Assembly (NCBI GenBank): GCA_910577585.1
Contig: CAJTNN010000011.1
Coordinates: forward strand, 1 to 64,000
Reading direction: 5' to 3'
DNA length: 64,000 nt
Origin: an uncultured Muribaculaceae bacterium
Lineage (GTDB): Bacteria > Bacteroidota > Bacteroidia > Bacteroidales > Muribaculaceae
Shown: in pieces, positions 24,767 to 35,328 of the stretch
How positions within the stretch are numbered: the first letter of the stretch is position 1
How the letters are laid out: each line of letters begins with the position of its first letter
Translations under genes and position numbers: made by a program
Notes under the pieces: model-generated
The model's input: only the letters and a program-made list of their open reading frames with translations
Databases searched by the model: none
Told to the model about the DNA's origin: nothing

Positions 24767-25444
24767 TCAAAGCTTGACATTGATAGCCGAATGCAACAAC
24801 AACGGATTACCCACACTTGTGGATATCACCCCCGCACCGCGGCGGATGGCCTCTTCAGAGATGATTTCGGCAGCTATGCGGTTGTTGGTCGAATCGAGAT
24901 GCGACACAGGTTCATCGAGAAATATGAAATCGAACGGCATGCAGAGCGCCCTGATGATAGCCAGACGCTGCTGCTGACCGATTGACATGCGCCCCGCCGG
25001 AGTGTCGCGGCGCGAGGCTATCCCCAGGCGCTCCAGCCACTCATCAATCTGCCGCTCCTCGATAAATCCGGTCAGCGAGTTTTTCAGCCGGATATTCTCG
25101 ATGCACGTCAGTTCGGGGAAGAGGTCCAGCTCCTGCGGCAGGTAGGCCAGATGGCGCCGGCGGATCAGCTGCCAGCGTGTCATGTCGAATGTAGCGGCAT
25201 CGCGGTTGTTGAAGCGCAGAGTGCCGGTGTAGTCGGTGCGCGCACCGAAGATATACGCCATCAGCGACGACTTTCCCCCACCCGAGGGTGCCTCGATCAG
25301 ATAATGCCGGCCGCGCTGGAAGACGCAATGAGTCAGCCACACCTCCGAATGCGGTATGGCCTCATTGACAAACACCTCCGGGAGCATGTCGGAGAGCTCG
25401 ATGCTCTGGATGTGGTAATCGTTGGATATCGTGTCTGTGGTCAC
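24767..25444 (-). CDS. ABC transporter ATPase (LolD/MacB type) with degenerate H-loop
   Basis: This 225-residue ATPase has a Walker A with Lys58 (EAPSGGGKSSL), a Q-loop (YLPQELDLFP), a signature MSIGQQQR (153-160) and a Walker B FIFLDEP with Glu178, followed by the D-loop SHLD. Two departures from the family stand out. The first Gly of Walker A is Ala. The H-loop region reads GVISTSVGNP where the switch His is expected (about 209-211). Lys58, the signature and Glu178 remain, so ATP binding is likely but hydrolysis kinetics may be altered. It lies 18 nt after the lipoprotein gene and 7 nt before the permease and presumably partners with that permease at the inner membrane. Confidence 0.8.
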   Translation of the reverse strand: MTTDTISNDYHIQSIELSDMLPEVFVNEAIPHSEVWLTHCVFQRGRHYLIEAPSGGGKSSLMAYIFGARTDYTGTLRFNNRDAATFDMTRWQLIRRRHLAYLPQELDLFPELTCIENIRLKNSLTGFIEERQIDEWLERLGIASRRDTPAGRMSIGQQQRLAIIRALCMPFDFIFLDEPVSHLDSTNNRIAAEIISEEAIRRGAGVISTSVGNPLLLHSAINVKL

Positions 25445-25462
25445 GTCAGAGTATCTAATAAG

Positions 25463-26803
25463 TCAGAATTTCACGTTGACTGCAAGTTTCAGGCTCTCCC
25501 CCTCAGGCAAGAGAGTGAGGGTGCACACGGCATTGCTCTTCTTGTCGGCCGCAGGCACACACCATGCCGCGCCTAACCATGCCCCCTCGAAGCTCTTGGC
25601 AGCCTCAGCCAGGCTTATGGCACCGTTGCCATACCCCTCGCTGCCGAAATTGAAGGTATTACCCTCGATCTGCACCTTCCCCACCGCAGGCTCAAGAATC
25701 TGCAGCAGAGAGGCATTGTTCTGTCCCGAGGTCTGGATAGAACCGCGGTAGCCACCCTCGGTGATGCTCTTCATGGCCGGCGATGCAGCCGACGACGCGA
25801 TAGTCAGAGTACCGTCGAGCGGAGAGATGGCAGAGGCATACAGCTGCGGCATCTCGCCACCGAACGACGACGCCAGTTTCATGACCTGCTTCACCAGCTC
25901 ATCCGACACCGCCAGAGCCACCACCATATTCGCATTGCCACCCAGCGCCGCCACGAGCTTGGTGTCGATCTTGCTCAGAGCAAGTTCGCACTTCGAAGGC
26001 TTAAGATTCGCATCAAGCACCGAAGCCGAAAGCTGCAGCCCCCCGTCCTTCAGATTGGCCTCACCCACCACATACTTAGGCGTGTTGAAGCACATCCCCA
26101 GCGCCATGCGCGCAGTGGTCTGCTCGGTGAATGACAGCGACGACGCCTGCATCATGCCATCGATAGAGCTCCAGAAAGCCATCCCCGCCTGGGACTTCGA
26201 CAGAGTCTCGGCATAAGGATTGCTCTTGAAACTCTCTACTTCAGAGAGAGAGGCAAACGACTCCACGGCCGATGCATCGCCCGTAGGAAGAAACCAGAAC
26301 CGGTCGCCCCGTATGGCCAGATGATGCTTCGAGCTAACCTTGCCGCTCACCTTCCACTCACCCGGCAGGCGCGAATCGAGCCCCGCCTTAAGCTGTGCCT
26401 CATTATCAATCAGCATCGACGCATAAGGCTGCCCCTTGTAGAGAAACGCCACCATCGACGTGCAATCAAGGCCCGAATCGCCCGAAAGTAGCCACTCAGC
26501 CACCCGGGCATTATGCTTATCCAGCGACTTGGTGCTGAGAGCCACCAGCGCCGAGGCATCCTCGACATGGCCATCCTTCACCTCGCCACCCGTGGCGCCG
26601 ACCACAGTGTTGAGATTCACCACCCCCACCATCTGAGCCTCAGCCGGCACCTCAGCCAGCAGCTCAAGAGTGTCAGCCTCATTCGACTTCCCACAAGCCC
26701 CCAGCAACAGGAGCACCATTATAGCCATCGCCAGCGGCAGAGAGCCCCCGCGGCGCGCAGCCTGCTCAAAAGCGCGCATCCGGCGCGCGAAATATCTATT
26801 CAT
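25463..26803 (-). CDS. DUF4836-like exported lipoprotein
   Basis: This 446-residue protein has a lipobox (LAMAIMVLLLLGACGKSNE). The start is uncertain: ATG 26803 leaves a basic N-terminal extension, and later Met codons (residues 9 and 26-29) are possible. The body has the pattern EVPAEAQMVGVVNLNTVVGATG and repeated features such as VVALAVSDELVKQVMKLASSFGG. This resembles Bacteroidota DUF4836 proteins, which have unknown function. It is the first gene of the operon with the ABC ATPase and permease, so it may be their substrate-binding or cargo protein; that is inference from arrangement only. Confidence 0.6.
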   Translation of the reverse strand: MNRYFARRMRAFEQAARRGGSLPLAMAIMVLLLLGACGKSNEADTLELLAEVPAEAQMVGVVNLNTVVGATGGEVKDGHVEDASALVALSTKSLDKHNARVAEWLLSGDSGLDCTSMVAFLYKGQPYASMLIDNEAQLKAGLDSRLPGEWKVSGKVSSKHHLAIRGDRFWFLPTGDASAVESFASLSEVESFKSNPYAETLSKSQAGMAFWSSIDGMMQASSLSFTEQTTARMALGMCFNTPKYVVGEANLKDGGLQLSASVLDANLKPSKCELALSKIDTKLVAALGGNANMVVALAVSDELVKQVMKLASSFGGEMPQLYASAISPLDGTLTIASSAASPAMKSITEGGYRGSIQTSGQNNASLLQILEPAVGKVQIEGNTFNFGSEGYGNGAISLAEAAKSFEGAWLGAAWCVPAADKKSNAVCTLTLLPEGESLKLAVNVKF

Positions 26804-26975
26804 CGCAAAAACAAAAATATGATTGAGTTCAATTTATTATCCAATTATATTCACAAAATTAAAATAAATTCCTATCTTCGCAAAACTAAACAAAATCAAA
26901 AACCGAATCGAGGTGAAAGATTTGTAAAACATTAAAACAGATTAAGAATATAGCCATTTAAAACACATAATCAAC

Positions 26976-28172
<1,197 letters not shown>

Positions 28173-28192
28173 TGCACACAAAAATCCACGCT

Positions 28193-28214
28193 CCGGCCCC
28201 GCAAGAGGGGCCGG
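28193..28214 (+). terminator. Hairpin after the aminotransferase gene
   Basis: CCGGCCCC (28193-28200), a 6-nt loop, and GGGGCCGG (28207-28214) lie 20 nt after the stop. There is no clear U-tract, so termination strength is uncertain. Confidence 0.45.
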
Positions 28215-28296
28215 GCGCGGATACCCTTCTCCTCACTCCCCCTATGAATCCAGGCTGACCTAATAAGTTCCTATAAGCGACACATATATACAGAAT

Positions 28297-30135
28297 ATGC
28301 TGACAAGTCTTTTTCTGGCCGCGGCTGCGGCTGCAAGCACCCCGATGGTGCAGAATGTCGAGCCACCCTACTGGTGGACCGGCATGCGCAACGATACACT
28401 CCAGCTGATGGTGACAGGCCCCGGTGTGGCCGACGCCGCAGTGCGCGCCTCATATCCCGGAGTGACGCTGCTCGAGGATGTGCGCCTCGACAGCCCCGAC
28501 TACAAATTCCTCTACTTCAAGATATCACCCGAAGCGCAGCCCGGCGAGATGCCGATACACTTCAAACTCGGCAAGCAGGAGCAGACCATCGACTATCAGC
28601 TTCGCCAGCGCGCCAAGTCAGGTGAGGCCCACGAGGGTTTCACCGCAGAAGATGTGCTCTATCTGCTCATGCCCGACCGCTTCGCCCAGGGAAAAGCCTC
28701 AGTAGCCGACCCCTACGAAGGACTCGAATATAAAGCCCAGCCCGACCGGGCCAACCCCAACGCCCGGCATGGCGGCAATATACAGGGCATAATCGACCAC
28801 CTCGACTATCTCAAAGACCTCGGAGTCACTGCCATATGGGTATGCCCGGTGCTCGAAAACGACATGCCCGGCGGCTCATATCATGGCTACGCCACCACCA
28901 ACTACTACCGCATCGACCCCCGCTTCGGCACCAACGAAGAATGGCAGACCCTCATCGAAGAGGCCAACAAACGCGGACTCAAAGTGGTGATGGACATGAT
29001 ATTCAACCACTCAGGCCTCAATCACCCCTGGCTCAAGAACCTCCCCTCGAAAGACTGGCTCAATCATCCCGAGGGTGACGTGATGACCAACTTCCGCCTC
29101 AGCACTGTCCACGACCCCTACGCCTCAGACTACGACAAGGATGCCACGGTCAACGGATGGTTTGTGAAAGGTATGCCCGACCTCAACCAGCGCAACCCCC
29201 ACCTGATGCGCTATCTCAGCCAGAACAGTATATGGTGGGTGGAGAGCAGCGGCATCAACGGCATACGCATGGACACCTACCCCTATGCCGACATGGAGGG
29301 GATGGCCTCATGGATTGACGATGTGATGCGCGAATATCCCAACTTCAACATCGTGGGCGAATGCTGGTACTCCAACGAAGGGGGCTCCGCATTCTGGCAG
29401 AAAGGTAACCGCCTCAACCCCACCGACCCGCGCCTCCCCAGCGTGATGGACTTCAAACTCGTCACCGACGGCCGTAAATTCTTCGACGAGCCCACCACCC
29501 CCTGGACCGGACTCAACGGGCTCTACGACCATCTCGCCATGGACTTCCTCTTCCCCAACCCCGAGAAGATTCTCACCTTCCTCGACAATCACGACACCGA
29601 CCGCTTCCTGCTCCAGGAACCCGACTCGCTCGACTCCTGGAAACAGGCCGTCAGCTTCCTGCTCACCTCACGCGGCATACCTCAGATATACTACGGCACC
29701 GAACTGCTCATGAACGGCAGCAAAGAGGGTAGCGACGGATATATCCGCAAAGACTTCCCCGGCGGCTTCGAGGGTGACACCATCAATGCCTTCACCCCCG
29801 CCGGCCGCACCCCGATGCAGAATGAAGCCTGGGATTACCTCTCGGCACTGCTCAAATGGCGCCGCGACGTGGCCAACGACGTCATCGCCAAAGGCACCCT
29901 CAAGCACTTCATGCCCATCAACTGCGCATACGTCTACGAACGCCGCCTCGGCGACCGCCAGGTAGTGGTGATGATCAACGGCACCGACGAACCCCTCACC
30001 CTCGACATGGCCCGCTATGCTGAGATTTTGCCCGCCGGCACACGCATGCACCGCTCGCTCGGAGGCGACGACGTGGAGATTGCCGCCGACCTCACCCTCG
30101 CACCCCGCGAGACACTCATACTGCAGAACTTCTGA
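28297..30135 (+). CDS. susA: SusA-like periplasmic neopullulanase/cyclomaltodextrinase (GH13)
   Basis: This 612-residue protein has a short signal peptide (MLTSLFLAAAAAAS). The N-terminal cyclomaltodextrinase-type beta domain is VEPPYWWTGMRNDTLQLMVTGPGV, followed by DVLYLLMPDRFAQGK and the catalytic barrel. GH13 regions are complete: DMIFNH (from Asp233), GIRMDTYPY with nucleophile Asp326, GECW with acid/base Glu355, and FLDNHD with Asp433. It resembles SusA, which breaks imported malto-oligosaccharides in the periplasm. It is on the opposite strand and 5 kb away from the susC-F genes, unlike the classical Sus cluster, but fits the same pathway. Separate transcription is likely; no strong promoter was found. 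Confidence 0.88.
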   Translation: MLTSLFLAAAAAASTPMVQNVEPPYWWTGMRNDTLQLMVTGPGVADAAVRASYPGVTLLEDVRLDSPDYKFLYFKISPEAQPGEMPIHFKLGKQEQTIDYQLRQRAKSGEAHEGFTAEDVLYLLMPDRFAQGKASVADPYEGLEYKAQPDRANPNARHGGNIQGIIDHLDYLKDLGVTAIWVCPVLENDMPGGSYHGYATTNYYRIDPRFGTNEEWQTLIEEANKRGLKVVMDMIFNHSGLNHPWLKNLPSKDWLNHPEGDVMTNFRLSTVHDPYASDYDKDATVNGWFVKGMPDLNQRNPHLMRYLSQNSIWWVESSGINGIRMDTYPYADMEGMASWIDDVMREYPNFNIVGECWYSNEGGSAFWQKGNRLNPTDPRLPSVMDFKLVTDGRKFFDEPTTPWTGLNGLYDHLAMDFLFPNPEKILTFLDNHDTDRFLLQEPDSLDSWKQAVSFLLTSRGIPQIYYGTELLMNGSKEGSDGYIRKDFPGGFEGDTINAFTPAGRTPMQNEAWDYLSALLKWRRDVANDVIAKGTLKHFMPINCAYVYERRLGDRQVVVMINGTDEPLTLDMARYAEILPAGTRMHRSLGGDDVEIAADLTLAPRETLILQNF

Positions 30136-30245
30136 CCCATCATCCGACTGACGCCGCCACGATATACCGAAGTTGACCGAACAACTTCACTCTGCCGACC
30201 CCTAAAAAAATCAATCATGATAAGGGGTAATTTAGAGATTTTATG

Positions 30246-30318
30246 TAATTTTGCAGCGTCAATCGAAGCAAGTGAGGGGGCATGTCTTCCGACAGACATG
30301 CCCCCATCATTATTTTTA
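30246..30318 (+). promoter_or_regulatory. Promoter-like -7 element followed by a terminator-type hairpin in the purF-like leader
   Basis: TAATTTTG lies at 30246-30253 (no good -33 partner). GGGGGCATGTCT (30276-30287), a 6-nt loop and AGACATGCCCCC (30294-30305) make a perfect 12-bp stem followed by a T-rich run (ATCATTATTTTTATC). The hairpin may end the susA-like transcript or act as an attenuator for the gene starting at 30355. Confidence 0.6.
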
Positions 30319-30354
30319 TCAGGTAAAGAAATCTCCAACTAAATTAAAATTTTT

Positions 30355-31794
30355 ATGGGAGGTATAATGGGCGTAGCCGCCCGTCAGAAATGTATCACCG
30401 ACCTCTTCTACGGTGTAGACTATCATTCGCATCTCGGCACACGCCGCGCTGGCATGGCCACCTACGACCCCGCCGAAAAGCGCTTCTGCCGCTCAATCCA
30501 CAGTCTGGAAAGCTCTTACTTCCGCACGAAGTTCGAGCGTGAACTCAGCAAGTTCATCGGCCCGATGGGAATCGGCGTCATCTCCGACACCGACCCCCAG
30601 CCCATAGTGATCAACTCGCATCTCGGCAAATTCGGCATTGTCACCGTGGCCCACATCGAGAATATTGCCGAACTCGAGGCCGAACTCATAGCCAAAGGGG
30701 TGCACTTCGGCGAACTCAGCTCAGGCACCACCAACCAGACCGAACTCGTGGCCCTGCTCATCAACGAAGGTGCGACCTTCGAAGAGGGTATCGAGATGAT
30801 GTATGACCGCATCAAAGGTAGCTGCACACTTCTTATCCTCACCGAAAACGAAATCATCGCCGCCCGCGACCGCCTCGGCCGCACCCCGCTCGTGCTCGGC
30901 CATAAAGAGGGGGCATGGTGCGTGGCCTCAGAGAGCACAGCCTTCGCCAACCTCGGCTACGAGCATGTGCGCGACCTCGGCCCCGACGAGATAGTGCGCA
31001 TCACAGCCGACGAAGTCAGCCAGATACACGCCCCCGGCGACGAGATGCAGGTATGCTCATTCCTCTGGGTATACTACGGCTTCCCCACCTCCACCTATGA
31101 AGGACGCAACGTAGAGGATGCCCGCTTCCGTTCAGGCTTCGAGATGGGCAAGAGCGACCCCACCGATGTAGACTGCGCCTGCGGCATACCCGACTCAGGC
31201 GTCGGCATGGCCCTCGGCTACGCCGCCGGCCACGGAGTGCCCTATCACCGCTGCATCTCGAAATACACCCCCACATGGCCCCGCAGTTTCACCCCCACCG
31301 AGCAATCGACTCGCAATCTGGTGGCCAAGATGAAACTCGTGCCCAACAGCGCCATGCTCTCCGGGAAGCGTGTGCTCTTCTGCGACGACTCAATAGTGCG
31401 CGGCACACAGCTCAACGACAATGTGGCCGACTTCTACAAGCAAGGTGCCCGCGAGGTGCACATGCGCATCGCATGCCCCCCGCTCATCTACGGCTGCCGC
31501 TACATCGGCTTCACCTCATCGAAGAGCGACATGGAGCTGCTCACACGCCGCATCATCGGCGAACTCGAGGGTGACCCCAACAAGAACCTCGACCGCTACG
31601 CCACCACCGGCACACCCGAATACAACACCCTTGTAGAGAAGATCCGCGAGCGCTTCGGCCTCAGCTCACTCAAGTTCAATCCGATCGAGACACTTGTGGA
31701 ATCAATCGGATTGCCCAAATCGAAGGTCTGCACCCACTGCTTCGACGGCAGCTCATGCTTCGGCTGCAAGGCCCATAAGATGAAAGCTGAATGA
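30355..31794 (+). CDS. PurF-like amidophosphoribosyltransferase homologue lacking the glutaminase cysteine
   Basis: This 479-residue protein has the two-domain PurF layout. The N-terminal Ntn/glutaminase domain (YHSHLGTRRAGMATYD; SSGTTNQTELVALL; RDRLGRTPLVLG) begins MGGIMGVAAR, whereas active enzymes expose Cys after Met (MCGI). The catalytic Cys is therefore Gly. The phosphoribosyltransferase domain keeps CGIPDSGVGMALGYA and the PRPP loop VLFCDDSIVRGTQ (340-352). The C-terminus has four cysteines (459, 462, 468, 471), possible metal or Fe-S ligands as in Bacillus-type PurF. The protein may use free ammonia, may need a partner, or may have another role. It overlaps trkA by 4 nt (ATGA), so translation is coupled. 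To my knowledge related Cys-less homologues occur in Bacteroides. Confidence 0.8.
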   Translation: MGGIMGVAARQKCITDLFYGVDYHSHLGTRRAGMATYDPAEKRFCRSIHSLESSYFRTKFERELSKFIGPMGIGVISDTDPQPIVINSHLGKFGIVTVAHIENIAELEAELIAKGVHFGELSSGTTNQTELVALLINEGATFEEGIEMMYDRIKGSCTLLILTENEIIAARDRLGRTPLVLGHKEGAWCVASESTAFANLGYEHVRDLGPDEIVRITADEVSQIHAPGDEMQVCSFLWVYYGFPTSTYEGRNVEDARFRSGFEMGKSDPTDVDCACGIPDSGVGMALGYAAGHGVPYHRCISKYTPTWPRSFTPTEQSTRNLVAKMKLVPNSAMLSGKRVLFCDDSIVRGTQLNDNVADFYKQGAREVHMRIACPPLIYGCRYIGFTSSKSDMELLTRRIIGELEGDPNKNLDRYATTGTPEYNTLVEKIRERFGLSSLKFNPIETLVESIGLPKSKVCTHCFDGSSCFGCKAHKMKAE

Positions 31795-33125
31795 AGATAA
31801 TCATCTGCGGCGACGGCGACACCGGCTCGCATCTCTCGCGCCAGCTATCGCTCGAGAATCAGGATGTGCTCCTGATAGGGCAGGACCGCGAGCATCTGGC
31901 CGACCTCGACGCACGCTATAATATAATGACCATGGAGGGGAGCGGCCTCTCGCCGGCCGACCTGCGCGAAGCCGGCGTGGCAGGCTGCGACCTCTTCATA
32001 GCCGTCACCCCCTGGGAGAACAACAACATGATCTCCTGCCAGCTCGCCCGCGCCTTAGGCGCAGCCCGCACCGTGGCCCGCATCGACAACAGCGGCTTCA
32101 TGACCGACGACATACGCCGGCTATTCGCAGCCACCGGCATCGACACGATGGTCTTCCCGGAGTTTCTCGCCGCCGGGCAAATCGAGAGCACGTTGCACCG
32201 CTGCTGGTGTCGCAACTGGTTTGAGCTGCACGACGGTCAGCTTATAGTGGCAGGCGTCAGGGTAGCCCCCGGCGCACCTCTCGACGGGCGGCATCTGCAT
32301 GAGCTCGCCAAGTCGGAGCATCCATTCCACGTGGCCGCCATCAAGCGCCGCGACATGATGATTATCCCCCACGGCGACGACCGCATAGCCGCCGGCGACA
32401 TACTCTACATCTCAATACTTCCGGCCGACATCGGGCATCTTCCCCCGCAATGCGGCGCCGTCAGCGGCCAGATACGCCGCATTATCATCTCAGGTGCCGA
32501 CCGCATGACCCGCCAGCTCGTGAAACGCATAGGCGGCGAATTCGACATCACCGTCATCGACGCCGACCCCGAGAAATGCCGCCGTCTGAGCACGATGGCC
32601 CCGCAGGTGACAGTGGTCAACGCCGACCAGCGCGACATCGACGTGCTGCGCGAAGAGGGGATTGACTCAGCCGATGCCTTCATCGGCCTCAACGAATCCT
32701 CGGAGATGAACATCATCGGCTGCATGATAGCACGCGAGGCCGGTGTGGCAAAGACTATCGCCGAAATCGAGGATATACAATACATCGCTGAGGCCGACGC
32801 ACTCAATATAGATGTGGTGGTCAACAAGAAGCTGCTCACATCGAGCACCATCTTCCAGATGCTGCTCGACAGTGGTCTGCCCACCCCGCGCTGCCTCGCC
32901 CTCGAGGATGCCGAGGTGGCCGAGATAATTGTCGACGAAGGCTCGAAAGCCACACGCCGCCCCGTGATGGATCTCAATCTGCCCAAAGGGATAAACATAG
33001 CCGGAGTGATACGCGACGGCGTGGGGCGCCTCGTGAGCGGCAGCACAGTGCTGCGCGGTGGCGACCATGTGGTAGTGGTCTGCCTCTCAGGCGCCCTCGA
33101 CAAATTCACGCGTACCTTCCGCTGA
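31791..33125 (+). CDS. trkA: TrkA-type potassium uptake regulatory subunit
   Basis: This 444-residue cytoplasmic protein consists of two RCK (TrkA-N plus TrkA-C) units. The first begins MKIIICGDGDTGSHLSRQL with a GxGxxG-like nucleotide loop, and has TMEGSGLSPADLREAGVAGCDLFIAVT. The second is IIISGADRMTRQLVKRIGGEFDITVIDADPEKC, where the Gly loop is degenerate, suggesting only the first site binds NAD(H) or ATP strongly. C-terminal RCK domains occur at about 140-215 and 370-440. It gates the TrkH channel encoded 70 nt downstream. Its start overlaps the stop of the PurF-like gene. Confidence 0.92.
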   Translation: MKIIICGDGDTGSHLSRQLSLENQDVLLIGQDREHLADLDARYNIMTMEGSGLSPADLREAGVAGCDLFIAVTPWENNNMISCQLARALGAARTVARIDNSGFMTDDIRRLFAATGIDTMVFPEFLAAGQIESTLHRCWCRNWFELHDGQLIVAGVRVAPGAPLDGRHLHELAKSEHPFHVAAIKRRDMMIIPHGDDRIAAGDILYISILPADIGHLPPQCGAVSGQIRRIIISGADRMTRQLVKRIGGEFDITVIDADPEKCRRLSTMAPQVTVVNADQRDIDVLREEGIDSADAFIGLNESSEMNIIGCMIAREAGVAKTIAEIEDIQYIAEADALNIDVVVNKKLLTSSTIFQMLLDSGLPTPRCLALEDAEVAEIIVDEGSKATRRPVMDLNLPKGINIAGVIRDGVGRLVSGSTVLRGGDHVVVVCLSGALDKFTRTFR

Positions 33126-33195
33126 AATCTACCTGCTCCCTTACGGCCTATGCACCCTCCCTCCCGGCCACCAATCAACCCCAATCATCCAGCGC

Positions 33196-34692
33196 ATGAC
33201 ACTTCAGACCCACAGAAAAAGATCAGCCATAAAGATCGACCGCCGCTCGGTGAGCCGCGTGCTCGGATACCTGCTGATAATAGAATTCGGCATACTGCTG
33301 CTCCCTGCGGCAGTGTGCCGAATTTATGGTGAGAGCGACTGGTGGCACTTCCTCGTGGCCGGAGGCGGCGCCGGAGTGGCCGGCGCACTCCTGCTGCTGG
33401 CCGGAGGTGGAGCCGCGCCGCTCAACATAGGCCGGCGCGAGGGGTATCTGGTGACATCGCTCATATGGATACTCTTCTCGCTCTTCGGCATGCTCCCCTT
33501 CATGTGGGGGAGCAATGCGGTGCTACCCGTGGCCGACGCATTCTTCGAGACCATGTCGGGCTTCACCACCACCGGAGCCACCGTCATAGCCGATGTGGAA
33601 TCGCTCACCCACGGCCTTCTCTTCTGGCGCAGCCTCATACAATGGGTCGGAGGACTCGGAATCGTAATCTTCATGCTCGCCGTGCTCCCCGCCCTCAACC
33701 AGGCCGGAGGTGTGCCGATGTTTAACGCCGAGACCACCGGCATCACCCACGACAAGCTGCATCCGCGCATACGCCAGACTGCTGAATCGCTATGGAAAGT
33801 CTATGCCCTGCTCACCGCCCTGCTCACCGTGCTGCTCTGGGCCGGGCCGATGAATCTCTTCGATGCCATATGCCAGGCCATGACCACGATGTCGACCGGA
33901 GGTTTCTCCACGCGCAACGCCAGCATCGCCGCCTGGGATTCGGCCTATGTGGGATGGGTGGTGACCGTGTTCATGCTCATAGGGGGTGTCAATTTCACCC
34001 TCGTCTACACTGCTCTGAAGGGTAATCTGCGCCCGATGCTCAAGAATGATATATTCCGCGCCTATGTGGGGATAGTAGTGGTATACTATGTGCTCTTCGC
34101 CGCCTCGCTGCTGGCCGAAGGGAGTGTGAAAGGGGTGGGAGAGACTCTGCTCGCCCCCCTCTTCCAGATAGCCACCGCCATCACCACCACCGGCTTCTCA
34201 TATGCCCCCTACGAGAAATGGGGAGCCTTCGCCATCATGCTCACATGGCTGCTGATGCTCACCGGCGCATGTGCCGGATCGACGACCGGCGCCATAAAGG
34301 TCGACCGACTGACCGCCCTCTGGAAGAATCTGCGCCGCGAGGTGGAGCTCACCCTGTATCCGCGCCATATAAAGACGATAGAGATCAACGGACGCCCCGT
34401 CAGCAGCGAGCAGATGCAGAAGGTGTCGGCTTTCCTCTTCATCTATCTGATGCTTCTTGTGGCCGGCACGCTATGTATGGCTGCGTGCGGATACACAGTG
34501 TTTGACAGCGCCTTCGCCTCGGCCTCATGCATAGGCAACAACGGACTCGGATATGGCGCAACAGGAGCAGCCGGGGGTTTCTACACGCTCCCCGGCTGGC
34601 TCAAATGGGTATTCTCGTTGTTGATGATGATCGGGCGTCTGGAGATATTCACTGTGCTGACGCTCTTCTCGCGCCAGTTCCATACGCGCTGA
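33196..34692 (+). CDS. trkH: TrkH-type potassium uptake membrane subunit
   Basis: This 498-residue integral membrane protein has four pore-loop repeats typical of the superfamily of K+ transporters: METMSGFTTTGATVI, AMTTMSTGGFSTRN, AITTTGFSYAPY and SASCIGNNGLGYGATG. The Gly of each repeat lines the K+ filter. Transmembrane helices alternate throughout. It works with TrkA to import K+. The basic N-terminus (THRKRSAIKIDRRSVSRVLG) is cytoplasmic. It ends 65 nt before the convergent bcp gene. Confidence 0.93.
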   Translation: MTLQTHRKRSAIKIDRRSVSRVLGYLLIIEFGILLLPAAVCRIYGESDWWHFLVAGGGAGVAGALLLLAGGGAAPLNIGRREGYLVTSLIWILFSLFGMLPFMWGSNAVLPVADAFFETMSGFTTTGATVIADVESLTHGLLFWRSLIQWVGGLGIVIFMLAVLPALNQAGGVPMFNAETTGITHDKLHPRIRQTAESLWKVYALLTALLTVLLWAGPMNLFDAICQAMTTMSTGGFSTRNASIAAWDSAYVGWVVTVFMLIGGVNFTLVYTALKGNLRPMLKNDIFRAYVGIVVVYYVLFAASLLAEGSVKGVGETLLAPLFQIATAITTTGFSYAPYEKWGAFAIMLTWLLMLTGACAGSTTGAIKVDRLTALWKNLRREVELTLYPRHIKTIEINGRPVSSEQMQKVSAFLFIYLMLLVAGTLCMAACGYTVFDSAFASASCIGNNGLGYGATGAAGGFYTLPGWLKWVFSLLMMIGRLEIFTVLTLFSRQFHTR

Positions 34693-34757
34693 GGGACCCT
34701 GTTTGGCATTCCACCGGCAGCCTCAGCATCGCCGCCACGTCATCATAGACAGTGGAT

Positions 34758-35213
34758 TCAGAGATTCAGCAGCTGCTCGGCGTGAATCTTGGTCTTGATC
34801 TGCTTGGGCAGAAGGATATGGCTCACCGTGCCGTCGGGCTCGATGATGAGGGTGGTGCGGTAGGTGCCGAAATATTTGCGTCCCGCCATGCTCTTCTCAC
34901 CCCATACACCCACGCGGTCGACCAATTCATGGTCGGCATCCGTGATGAGCGGGAAGGGGAGTTCATGCTTGGCGATAAACTTGCGGTGGGACTCAGCCGA
35001 ATCTACCGAGCACCCGATCACCTGATAGCCAGCATCCAGCAATGCCTGATAATTATCGCGCAGACTGCAGGCCTGGGCTGTGCAGCCCGGAGTGTTATCC
35101 TTCGGATAGAAATAGAGCGCTATCTTGCGCCCCGGATAGTCAGATATGCGGATCTCATGCCCGTCGGCATCCTTGCCGAGAAGGTTGGGCATCTTGTAGC
35201 CTGTCTCAATCAT
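34758..35213 (-). CDS. bcp: Thioredoxin-dependent thiol peroxidase (Bcp/PrxQ)
   Basis: The start is ATG 35213 (MIETGYKMPNLLGKDADGHE), giving 151 residues; an in-frame extension upstream is not conserved-looking. The active site is YFYPKDNTPGCTAQACSLRDNY, with the peroxidatic Cys in TPGC and a resolving Cys five residues later, as in atypical 2-Cys PrxQ enzymes. It reduces peroxides with thioredoxin in the cytoplasm. Its promoter and a leader of about 110 nt are recognisable upstream. It belongs with PerR and rubrerythrin elsewhere in the window as part of oxidative-stress defence. Confidence 0.93.
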   Translation of the reverse strand: MIETGYKMPNLLGKDADGHEIRISDYPGRKIALYFYPKDNTPGCTAQACSLRDNYQALLDAGYQVIGCSVDSAESHRKFIAKHELPFPLITDADHELVDRVGVWGEKSMAGRKYFGTYRTTLIIEPDGTVSHILLPKQIKTKIHAEQLLNL

Positions 35214-35328
35214 AGTCTTTTCTCTTCGGTATTTATGAATTGTTGAAGTTGTTGAATCTTTGCATCTCAAGCCTGCCGCGCATTATTGAGATGACTTCCT
35301 CATCCCTGGCAGCGAGGCGATGCGTGTG

